From Desertivirga sp966211215 (GTDB taxonomy: Bacteria; Bacteroidota; Bacteroidia; Sphingobacteriales; Sphingobacteriaceae): DNA of 5,213 nucleotides. The notes below the pieces were generated by a model, which made no database searches, was not told the origin of the DNA, and saw nothing but the letters and a program-made list of their open reading frames with translations. Position 1 is the stretch's first letter; every line of letters begins with the position of its first letter. Positions 1-4,588 of this stretch are shown one piece after another. The translations under genes and the position numbers were made by a program. Location: NCBI GenBank assembly GCA_966211215.1, contig CBIHNR010000278.1:1-5213 (forward strand). Reading direction: 5' to 3'.

Positions 1-40
1 GTTTTTGAAAAAAAACTACCCATGACATAAAATTTATGTA
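1..40. repeat. Direct-repeat copy 1 (cut by window edge)
   Basis: An A-rich stretch followed by ACTACCCATGACATAAA. It recurs at 266-306 as GTTTTT, eight A, then ACTACCCATGGCATAAA, with a 6-base insertion before CTACCC. Within it, ACATAAA-A-TTTATGT (25-39) is a perfect odd-length palindrome. The two copies flank the palindromic elements at 61-250, so the whole block may be a tandem segmental duplication. The start of this copy lies outside the window. Confidence 0.6.
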
Positions 41-60
41 TCGCGCTTCTAACCCGCTTC

Positions 61-138
61 GTCATGCTGAATTTATTTCAGCAACTCATCATACATTCGC
101 ATAATACAAGTGGGTTCCCGAAATAAATTCGGGATGAC
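61..138. repeat. GTCAT...ATGAC inverted-repeat element A
   Basis: A 78-bp non-coding element that begins GTCATGCTGAATTTATTTC and ends GAAATAAATTCGGGATGAC. The ends are imperfect inverted copies of about 27 bp. Each arm is also a hairpin by itself: TGCTGAA/TTCAGCA at 65-83 and CCCGAA/TTCGGG at 117-133. Arms that are palindromes nested inside a larger inverted repeat resemble REP/BIME or MITE-like intergenic repeats. Similar GTCAT-ended repeats are common in Sphingobacteriaceae genomes, from memory and not searched. No protein is encoded, and the element could fold as RNA in either direction. Confidence 0.8.
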
Positions 139-162
139 AAGTCGCTTTATTATAGTATGATG

Positions 163-217
163 TCTTAAAGCGCCTTACTTGCAAGCTTGCTAGGATTCCT
201 CCTATCGTCGGAATGAC
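163..217. repeat. Right half of a GTCAT...ATGAC element (copy B)
   Basis: This 55-bp segment runs from TCTTAAAGCGC to GGAATGAC. It aligns without gaps to 1772-1826, with 43 of 55 bases identical by hand count. The left arm present in the complete copy at 1747-1830 is absent; element A sits just upstream in its place. It contains a perfect 10-bp palindrome, GCAAGCTTGC, at 181-190. A further GTCATCTCT arm begins at 248, so elements are chained here. Confidence 0.75.
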
Positions 218-265
218 AACGGGGGCTAGCACAATTGCACCCCAAATGTCATCTCTGCTTTCGGT

Positions 266-306
266 GTTTTTAAAAAAAATGGAAAACTACCCATGGCATA
301 AATTAT
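266..306. repeat. Direct-repeat copy 2
   Basis: The second copy of the A-rich/ACTACCC segment at 1-40, offset by 265 bp before a 6-base insertion and 271 bp after it. It is joined on the left to a GTCAT-type arm beginning at 248. A similar arm plus tail (GTCATTTCT...GTGTTTT) occurs at 1579-1602, so this junction is itself a repeated unit. Confidence 0.6.
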
Positions 307-335
307 ACAAGCAAGATGCAACCGTTTTTATTAAA

Positions 336-460
336 GGAGGCAATTCATGAATTGCCCCTACGCATGTATCACTTCCAGGCCATTACCCCCAAATGTTTCT
401 ATTATAATGATCAAAGCGAAGAATGAAACACATGTAGGGGTGATTCATGAATCGCCCTCC
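336..460. repeat. MITE-like element with 32-bp terminal inverted repeats
   Basis: The left arm (336-367) and the reverse complement of the right arm (429-460) share the layout GGAGG, ATTCATGAAT, then CCCCTAC and a CATGT-like end, with a few mismatches and small gaps. Each arm holds its own palindrome: CAATTCATGAATTG at 341-354 and GATTCATGAATC at 442-453. About 60 bp of unrelated sequence lies between the arms. No transposase or credible protein is encoded. This family differs from the GTCAT type. A non-autonomous mobile element or a large RNA hairpin are both possible. No target-site duplication was identified with confidence. Confidence 0.75.
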
Positions 461-505
461 ACCTAATTTATTTTACGAACCGGCGGATCCTTGAATCCAA
501 AATTA

Positions 506-513
506 TATCTTTG
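506..513 (+). promoter_or_regulatory. Possible Bacteroidota -7 promoter element
   Basis: TATCTTTG matches the Bacteroidota sigma-ABfr -7 consensus TAnnTTTG. It lies about 104 bp upstream of the WalJ-like gene. The nearest TTG (491-493) is only 12 bp away, shorter than the usual gap to a -33 TTTG, so the upstream half is unsupported. If used, transcription would begin near 520 and include the small frame at 532-603. Confidence 0.3.
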
Positions 514-616
514 TGGCTCAAATCCGTGAGAATGGCAAGTGCAGTAATGAAGACCATAGAACAACAAAAAATTGTTTTCTATCACCTAATCTCAAACCTT
601 TAATTACCTACCGATA

Positions 617-1426
617 ATGCTTCAAATTGCGTCGTTAAACTCAGGCAGTAATGGAAATTGTTATTATATCGGCAACGAAACTGAAGCTATTTTTATAGAT
701 GCGGGAATTTCTTGCCGCGAAACTGAAAAACGCATGAAGCGCCTGGGCTTGCTGATCGGGAAAGTAAAAGCGATCATTATCTCCCACGAGCATTCAGACC
801 ATATAAGAGGTATACAAACCCTTGTTAAAAAGCATCAGATACCGGTTTATATCACTCCAAATACTTACCGTAACGGCGGATTAAACGTTGAAGGGCATTT
901 AGTTAATTCATTTATGGCCTATCAGCCAATTAGTATTGGAAGTCTTTCTATTACCCCGTTTCCTAAATTTCATGATGCTGCCGACCCGCATAGTTTTATT
1001 GTAACTTATCAGGATACTAAAATTGGTGTCTTCACCGATATTGGAGCACCCTGCCAGCACCTTATTGAACATTTCCAGCAGTGCCATGCGGCTTTTCTTG
1101 AAGCAAATTATGATGAGGAGATGTTGGAGAAAGGTAGATACCCTTACTTCTTAAAAAACAGGATAAGGGGAGGGCAGGGACATTTGTCCAATACGCAGGC
1201 CTTAAGGCTTTTCATCGACTACAAGCCAGCGCACATGAGCCATGTGTTGCTATCGCATTTATCAAAAGACAATAATTGTCCCCAATTAGTGCAGAATCTA
1301 TTTAACCAACACGCAGGTGAAACCGAGGTTTTAATCGCTTCCCGTTATGAAGAAACAGCCGTATATACTATTGGGGCAGGAGCTTCCGTAAGAAAAGAGC
1401 TGGCGGTTCAAGGTTCATTATTTTAG
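617..1426 (+). CDS. walJ: MBL-fold metallo-hydrolase, WalJ/YycJ family
   Basis: A 269-residue cytoplasmic protein of the metallo-beta-lactamase superfamily with no signal peptide or membrane segment. Visible motifs in order: N-terminal SLNSGSNGNCYYI (6-18) and IDAG (27-30); the metal motif HEHSDH (57-62); the FHDAADP loop with H119; FTDIG with bridging-type D141; LEANYD (161-166); GHLSN (188-192); and the family signature LSHLSKDNN with H214. This order and length match Bacillus YycJ/WalJ. That family has been reported as a 5'-3' exonuclease linked to DNA repair and to the WalRK system in Firmicutes. No WalRK genes are seen here, so the physiological role in this organism is inferred. The frame is intact. 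ATG at 617 gives the family-typical N-terminus, and there is no Shine-Dalgarno, as is usual in Bacteroidota. The gene stands alone between two repeat-rich intergenic regions. Exact substrate (DNA or other phosphodiester) is uncertain. Confidence 0.9.
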   Translation: MLQIASLNSGSNGNCYYIGNETEAIFIDAGISCRETEKRMKRLGLLIGKVKAIIISHEHSDHIRGIQTLVKKHQIPVYITPNTYRNGGLNVEGHLVNSFMAYQPISIGSLSITPFPKFHDAADPHSFIVTYQDTKIGVFTDIGAPCQHLIEHFQQCHAAFLEANYDEEMLEKGRYPYFLKNRIRGGQGHLSNTQALRLFIDYKPAHMSHVLLSHLSKDNNCPQLVQNLFNQHAGETEVLIASRYEETAVYTIGAGASVRKELAVQGSLF

Positions 1427-1493
1427 ATAAGAATCGATGATTTGCGAGGATGAGAGGCCATGAAGGGTGTTTAAAAACAAACGATCCAAGGAA

Positions 1494-1610
1494 AGAGCCT
1501 GGAAAGTTTGCTATGCAAAGCGCCGTAGGATTTCTCCTATCGTCGTTGACAAAGCGGACTAGCCGGTATTACGCCAGATGTCATTTCTATATTTTGTGTT
1601 TTGCAAAAAA
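1494..1610. repeat. Diverged copy D of the repeat segment upstream of walJ
   Basis: TAGGATTTCTCCTATCGTCG...TGACAA...GG.CTAGC (1526-1563) aligns with 191-230. The similarity continues through ATGTCATTTCT...GTGTTTT..AAAAAA to 1610, matching 231-280. The two copies are in direct orientation on either side of the WalJ-like gene. The left part, from 1494 to about 1525, is less conserved (TATGCAAAGCGCCG). An open frame covering 1450-1737 runs through this copy and the next one and is best read as a by-product of repeat sequence. Confidence 0.65.
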
Positions 1611-1676
1611 GCTCTTTACTTATAATGGTATCATTTGTATGTTGTTTATTTTAACGAGTTACAAATTAGGCGTTTT

Positions 1677-1721
1677 GTCATCTCGAGTAGACCAACTTTT
1701 AGAAGAAAATATAGTGATGAC
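1677..1721. repeat. Short GTCAT...ATGAC element E
   Basis: A 45-bp sequence starting GTCATCTCGAGTAGACC and ending TATAGTGATGAC. It has the same 5' GTCATCTCGA as the complete copy at 1751 and the same terminal ATGAC, but the interior is short and unrelated. It is probably a decayed or internally deleted member of the family, 30 bp upstream of the intact copy. Confidence 0.5.
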
Positions 1722-1746
1722 AATGGGCGCAAAGTAGGTTATAAAA

Positions 1747-1830
1747 CTTTGTCATCTCGACTTCGGAGAGATCTTAAAGCGCATTGTATGCAAACTGTCT
1801 AGGATCTCTCCTTTCGTCGAGATGACAAAG
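1747..1830. repeat. GTCAT...ATGAC element C, best-preserved copy
   Basis: CTTTGTCATCTCGAC (1747-1761) is perfectly repeated in inverted orientation as GTCGAGATGACAAAG (1816-1830). After a short mismatched stretch the pairing resumes: GGAGAGATC (1765-1773) with GATCTCTCC (1803-1811). The two arms of about 27 bp enclose a loop of about 29 bases that includes TTAAAGCGC. As RNA this would form a long, stable stem-loop. It lies about 320 bp after the WalJ-like gene, so it could block read-through or stabilise a 3' end, though no poly-T run follows. No protein is encoded. Confidence 0.85.
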
Positions 1831-1871
1831 TCTCATATTTTAAAATTACTTAGAAATGAACAAGTTACAAG

Positions 1872-1916
1872 TTTGTCATTATAACCTAAGGAGAAGATCT
1901 AAAGCAATACGCATAA
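1872..1916. repeat. Left-half fragment F of a GTCAT-type element
   Basis: TTTGTCATTATAACC...GGAGAAGATCTAAAGC (1872-1904) parallels the left arm of the intact copy at 1748-1780 (TTTGTCATCTCGAC...GGAGAGATCTTAAAGC), with several substitutions. It ends with GCATAATA, which also occurs in the middle of element A. No matching ATGAC right arm follows, so it is a truncated member of the family. Confidence 0.55.
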
Positions 1917-1931
1917 TAGAGCGCTAAGATT

Positions 1932-1965
1932 ATTTGGATGTTAATTGTTTTTTTAATGTCCAAAT
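1932..1965. other. 13-bp hairpin with two adjacent G-U pairs
   Basis: ATTTGGATGTTAA (1932-1944) pairs with TTAATGTCCAAAT (1953-1965) around an 8-base T-rich loop. As plus-strand RNA all 13 pairs form, two of them as adjacent U-G and G-U wobbles. On the minus strand those two become A/C mismatches. The asymmetry suggests that, if functional, the structure acts in plus-strand RNA, upstream of the PH-domain gene. No T-tract follows, so it is not a standard terminator. The stretch from 1966 to 2090 shows no gene or clear motif. Confidence 0.5.
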
Positions 1966-2090
1966 GCTTCTTCGAGGTCCTGCTGTCGCCGGATAAAGCT
2001 GGTTAACCTGCATGGCACCCGATGTTATCACTATATCCTATCAGATTTGTACTAAAGTTAAAGTAAAAGTTAATTTTCAATGGGTGGCAT

Positions 2091-2121
2091 AAAGTTTATA
2101 TCTTAAGGCATTATAAACTTT
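2091..2121. promoter_or_regulatory. Perfect inverted repeat just before the PH-domain gene
   Basis: AAAGTTTATA (2091-2100) and TATAAACTTT (2112-2121) are exact inverted copies separated by 11 bases, ending 7 bp before the ATG at 2129. It could be a repressor or activator operator, or an mRNA hairpin affecting start-codon access. The all-AT stem makes a strong RNA structure less likely. Just upstream, TGGCATAAA (2085-2093) resembles a sigma-54 -24 box but lacks the GC expected at -12. Confidence 0.45.
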
Positions 2122-2128
2122 TATTTAT

Positions 2129-2503
2129 ATGGGAATATTAGACGGCTTAATGGGGCACGCATCTGAAGTGTCTATCAGTCAAATCACCACAGAATTTCAG
2201 CCAATACTTATCGAAGGCGAGGTAATTGAAAAAGCTTACAAGCTTATCAGGGACATGTTTGTGTTTACCAATAAACGGCTCATCTTGGTAGACAAGCAAG
2301 GCCTCACAGGTTCAAAAGTAGAATACCAAACCATACCGTATAAGAGTATTAAGCGTTTTTCTAAAGAAAGTGCCGGAATGCTCGACCTTGATGCGGAACT
2401 CAAAATATGGCTCGCTGGAGAAGCGTTACCAATTAAAAAGAATTTCAAAAAAGGCGACAGCATAAACGAGGTATACCAGGTTTTAAGTAGGCATGTTCTT
2501 TGA
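2129..2503 (+). CDS. Bacterial PH-domain protein (bPH_1-like)
   Basis: A 124-residue soluble protein that is almost entirely one bacterial pleckstrin-homology-like domain, with no signal peptide or membrane helix. Recognisable family features are the FTNKRLILVDKQGLTGSK strand-turn (46-63), VEYQTIPYKSI (64-74), SKESAG (78-83), the DLDAELKIW strand (86-94), and a C-terminal helix after KKGDSINEVY. Members of this small family form oligomeric rings in known structures, but their cellular role is unsettled. Lipid binding should not be assumed from the name. The ATG at 2129 is the only good start and follows a perfect inverted repeat. The gene is 72 bp from the next and may be separately transcribed. 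That gap contains a 13-bp odd palindrome (TTACAG-C-CTGTAA, 2522-2534). The family call is confident, the function is not. Confidence 0.88.
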   Translation: MGILDGLMGHASEVSISQITTEFQPILIEGEVIEKAYKLIRDMFVFTNKRLILVDKQGLTGSKVEYQTIPYKSIKRFSKESAGMLDLDAELKIWLAGEALPIKKNFKKGDSINEVYQVLSRHVL

Positions 2504-2575
2504 AACGCATCGCTCTGATTGTTACAGCCTGTAAAAGGATGGCAAGGATGCTTCGTTAGACGCTAATATTTCCTG

Positions 2576-3352
2576 ATGAAACGAGCCTATCTTTTATTAT
2601 TAACTGCGGCCTTATTATCTACTGCTTGCGAAACAAATAAGCCTGTGGTAAAGAAATACGTTCCGGTGATGCTTGGCGCAGGTATTTCTTATATGCCAAG
2701 GCCAACAAGCGAAGACACTGTCAAAATGTTAAACTACATCAGTGGAGGCTATGTAAAAACATCTGCCTTAGACAACGAAAGCGAATCTTCTAATTCTGCC
2801 CAGCTAGCCTTTAGCCGTGGCTATAGAACCAGGAATTTCAATTTCGCCTTTGGGGCAGATGGATTTTTGGGAAGCTATTCTAACCGATTTTTTAAACCGG
2901 GCGATGCTGAGTATTTCAAGCGAAGTAAGTTCTATGGCTATCAGTTAAAAACATCCCTTAACGTCTACAAGAAGATTAACAATCTCGATTTCCGCTTCAT
3001 CGGCCTAAGTTTATCATACAGCAATGAGTTTGGCGATTTTAAAGAATTTAGACAGCGGATCCATCACACTCAAAACTTCTATTCCATACCTAGTCCTAAA
3101 TTACTAAGCCTCGGCCTTAGTTCAGAACTGGTTATTCACGATAATCGGTATATCAAGTACGGTATGAGGTTGATGGTAGATAATACCTTAAGCGATGTCG
3201 AATTTCAGGGCTTAGATTCTGATCAAAAGCCCGGCGGGCGAGCGTCCATAAGTAATCTTTCGGGTGCTTTTTTTGTGCAGCGCAAGAAAGTCTTTCTTCT
3301 TTTGGAAGGGGGAGAATTATCGGGTAGGGCAAGTTTAGGATATTGTTTCTAA
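2576..3352 (+). CDS. Putative outer-membrane beta-barrel protein with lipoprotein-type signal
   Basis: I do not recognise a named family. The 258-residue product begins MKRAYLLLLTAALLSTAC, a short signal peptide ending in a lipobox-like S-T-A-C with Cys18 as the candidate lipidated residue (residue -3 is Ser, so the box is imperfect). The rest has many alternating polar/hydrophobic stretches rich in Tyr, Phe, Gly and Ser (LGAGISY, FNFAFGADGFLGSYSNRF, YGYQLKTSLNVY, FRFIGLSLSYSNEF, KYGMRLMVDN). It ends in ASLGYCF, a C-terminal aromatic strand typical of outer-membrane barrels. It most likely sits in the outer membrane. Lipid-anchored and barrel features together are unusual; the cysteine may instead lie in an ordinary signal peptide. 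The next gene starts 9 bp after its stop, is also barrel-like, and probably shares its transcript. No enzymatic motif is visible. Confidence 0.75.
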   Translation: MKRAYLLLLTAALLSTACETNKPVVKKYVPVMLGAGISYMPRPTSEDTVKMLNYISGGYVKTSALDNESESSNSAQLAFSRGYRTRNFNFAFGADGFLGSYSNRFFKPGDAEYFKRSKFYGYQLKTSLNVYKKINNLDFRFIGLSLSYSNEFGDFKEFRQRIHHTQNFYSIPSPKLLSLGLSSELVIHDNRYIKYGMRLMVDNTLSDVEFQGLDSDQKPGGRASISNLSGAFFVQRKKVFLLLEGGELSGRASLGYCF

Positions 3353-3361
3353 ATTTAGAAA
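3346..3361. promoter_or_regulatory. 16-bp perfect palindrome spanning a stop codon and the next gene's upstream edge
   Basis: TTTCTAAATTTAGAAA is a perfect palindrome. It includes the TAA stop of the upstream envelope gene and ends at the base before the ATG at 3362. It has no loop, so it is more plausible as a DNA-binding site than as an RNA hairpin. AT-rich composition makes chance a real possibility. Confidence 0.3.
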
Positions 3362-3895
3362 ATGTTTGCTCAGAATATGCTTAAGTCAATATTACCGCTG
3401 CTCTTTCTTATTCCTTTAATGACGAGTGCTCAGGAGCCCAGTGATGGGCGTTTTCCCAATAATACCATTTATATTTCAAGTTTGGGACAACCTGAAAATG
3501 TTCTGGCTATAAATTATGAGCGCCGGCTTCTTACATTTAAAAATATTTCAACCTTCGCAAGCATAGGCGCCGGACATTCCATCCCCGATAGGTTTAGTGG
3601 TAAAGCAAAATGGTATGAGTTTCCGGCAGGACTGTCTTTTGTTTCTGGAAAGAAAAACCATCATTTTGAATTGGCAGCAGGTTATGGCGTTGTTAAGTAC
3701 TATAACAGAACCGTTCGGAGCCGTAATGAATCGGTCATAAAAGTAACAGGAGGCTATCGTTTGCAAAGGCTTAATGCAAAAGGAATAAGCCTGAGAGTGG
3801 CGGTCGGCCCTGCTTTTAGTTCTTATTGGGATGGTGATTATAGAGCTTCCCGAACCTCTGCCTCTGTGTCGGCAGGTTTGGGGTATGCCTTCTAG
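3362..3895 (+). CDS. Small secreted, probably outer-membrane beta-barrel protein
   Basis: An unrecognised 177-residue exported protein. The signal peptide is clear: MLKSILPLLFLIPLMTSA (residues 6-23 from the first ATG), with probable signal peptidase I cleavage after TSA, before QEP. The ATG at 3377 (residue 6) puts Lys near the start of a standard signal peptide and is a credible alternative to 3362. The mature part of about 154 residues alternates barrel-like strands and turns (NTIYISSLG, VLAINYERRL, STFASIGAGHS, FELAAGYGVVKYY, SVIKVTGGYRL, SLRVAVGPAFSSYW). It ends SASVSAGLGYAF, a C-terminal Phe barrel signature. The size would suit an 8-strand barrel. It follows another envelope protein by 9 bp, which suggests one operon and a shared envelope role. 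Its stop is 2 bp from the convergent gene's stop. Confidence 0.75.
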   Translation: MFAQNMLKSILPLLFLIPLMTSAQEPSDGRFPNNTIYISSLGQPENVLAINYERRLLTFKNISTFASIGAGHSIPDRFSGKAKWYEFPAGLSFVSGKKNHHFELAAGYGVVKYYNRTVRSRNESVIKVTGGYRLQRLNAKGISLRVAVGPAFSSYWDGDYRASRTSASVSAGLGYAF

Positions 3896-3909
3896 GCTTA
3901 TTGTTTTTT
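3887..3909 (+). terminator. Weak terminator-like hairpin at the convergent junction
   Basis: GCCT-TCT-AGGC (3887-3897) can form a 4-bp stem across the stop codon of the plus-strand gene. It is followed by TTATTGTTTTTT (3898-3909). The order, hairpin then T-run, suits termination of the plus-strand operon, but the stem is very short. It lies at the 3' end of the opposing gene. Confidence 0.3.
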
Positions 3910-4164
3910 ATTCCAGGCTATTTTTAGTCCCAGCATAATCGAATTTAAAAGGAATGAAAATGTATTGGTGATAATCAAAGGGAAATCATTCTTTAATACT
4001 CCGTAGTATACCCAGAGCCCTGTGCCTATAATCAGTAAAATGAAAATATACACAGAGAGCTCTTTTACTTCCCTGGTTTTAATCGTTTTAAGTAGTTGAG
4101 GAAGCATCGATGCTGCGGTTAAAACACCAGCGGCTAAACCCGTAATTTCTTCACCAGAGACCAT
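3898..4164 (-). CDS. SemiSWEET family sugar transporter (PQ-loop protein)
   Basis: An 88-residue membrane protein if started at the ATG at 4164. Three hydrophobic helices are visible: about 7-27, 37-57 and 62-83. The PQ-loop motif MLPQLLKTIK (20-29, with P22-Q23) lies in the first. GLWVYYG (49-55) and the ITNTFSF segment (65-71) supply a conserved Trp (W51) and Asn (N67) matching the substrate-pocket residues known in bacterial SemiSWEETs. These act as dimers for passive sugar movement across the inner membrane; the sugar here is unknown. The frame stays open upstream to 4230, which would add 22 polar residues overlapping the cytochrome gene. The shorter start gives the family's usual length and sits one base after the cytochrome stop (TAG-A-ATG), indicating coupled translation. 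Last gene of the Sco-cytochrome operon. Confidence 0.88.
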   Translation of the reverse strand: MVSGEEITGLAAGVLTAASMLPQLLKTIKTREVKELSVYIFILLIIGTGLWVYYGVLKNDFPLIITNTFSFLLNSIMLGLKIAWNKKQ

Positions 4165-4165
4165 T

Positions 4166-4588
4166 CTATTTGCAGTTTTGAAGGGCTTTGCCCACCTCTG
4201 CAACATCATATAATCCCTGCTTGTTTCCAAAAGTATTGGTAATGTAAGTTACCAGGGCGGCAATATCCATTTCTGGCAGCTGATGGTTCGCGGGCATTTT
4301 TTCATTAAAAGTTGTCCCATTAATTGTTACTGTGCCCTCAAGGCCGTGTTTAATAATACAAGCCAAGTTATGCCGCTTGTTTCTTAAAAAAACAGTATCG
4401 GTTAACGGAGGGATTAAAGCACCTAGCCCGCTTCCATCTGCGTTGTGGCAATTTTGGCAATGCTTACCATATAGAGCCTGCCCATTGGTGTAATAGCGGG
4501 CAAAAGTAATATCCTGCTGATTTTGGCAGGCTTCCCCCAAAAAAGCAGTAATCAATAAAAATGAAGCCCCAATTAGCCAACGCCTCAT
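4166..4588 (-). CDS. Monohaem c-type cytochrome, predicted lipoprotein
   Basis: A 140-residue exported cytochrome c. The N-terminus MRRWLIGASFLLITAFLGEAC is a signal peptide with a lipobox-like end, Cys21 being the candidate lipid-anchor residue. One haem site is present, CQNCH (44-48), with His48 as proximal axial ligand. G-S-G-L-G and IPPL follow as in class I cytochromes, and Met98 in EKMPAN is the likely distal ligand. LPEMDIAALVTYITNTFGN is the usual C-terminal helix. It would carry one electron in the periplasm, tethered to a membrane. Its ATG (4588-4586) shares one base with the stop of the Sco gene (TAATG), implying coupled translation. The partner oxidase or reductase is not in the window. 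Class is certain; physiological partner is inference. Confidence 0.92.
   Translation of the reverse strand: MRRWLIGASFLLITAFLGEACQNQQDITFARYYTNGQALYGKHCQNCHNADGSGLGALIPPLTDTVFLRNKRHNLACIIKHGLEGTVTINGTTFNEKMPANHQLPEMDIAALVTYITNTFGNKQGLYDVAEVGKALQNCK

Noticed and set aside
61..460. CRISPR array
   Set aside because: Repeats are palindromic, of differing families and lengths, with no regular repeat-spacer spacing and no cas genes.
347..466. 39-codon frame (MNCPYACITS...) preceded by a perfect AAAGGAGG
   Set aside because: The Shine-Dalgarno-like bases and the ATG are both part of the terminal inverted repeat of the 336-460 element. Bacteroidota rarely depend on such sites, and the peptide looks like translated repeat.
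1450..1737. 95-codon open frame after walJ
   Set aside because: It runs through two GTCAT-family repeat copies (1494-1610 and 1677-1721), has no recognisable domain, and its composition follows the repeats. Most likely non-coding.
1966..2090. Possible gene remnant or small RNA between the hairpin and the PH-domain gene
   Set aside because: Only short frames (up to about 27 codons) on either strand, with no recognisable similarity and no structure convincing enough to call.
2085..2100. Sigma-54 promoter (TGGCAT at -24)
   Set aside because: The near-invariant GC at -12 is AT here (TTTATA). The similar copy at 294-308 also fails at -12.
2236..2463. Minus-strand frame inside the PH-domain gene
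   Set aside because: Antisense shadow of a well-recognised coding gene; no domain of its own.
3548..3766. Minus-strand frame inside the small barrel gene
   Set aside because: Antisense shadow of a gene with a clear signal peptide and barrel terminus.
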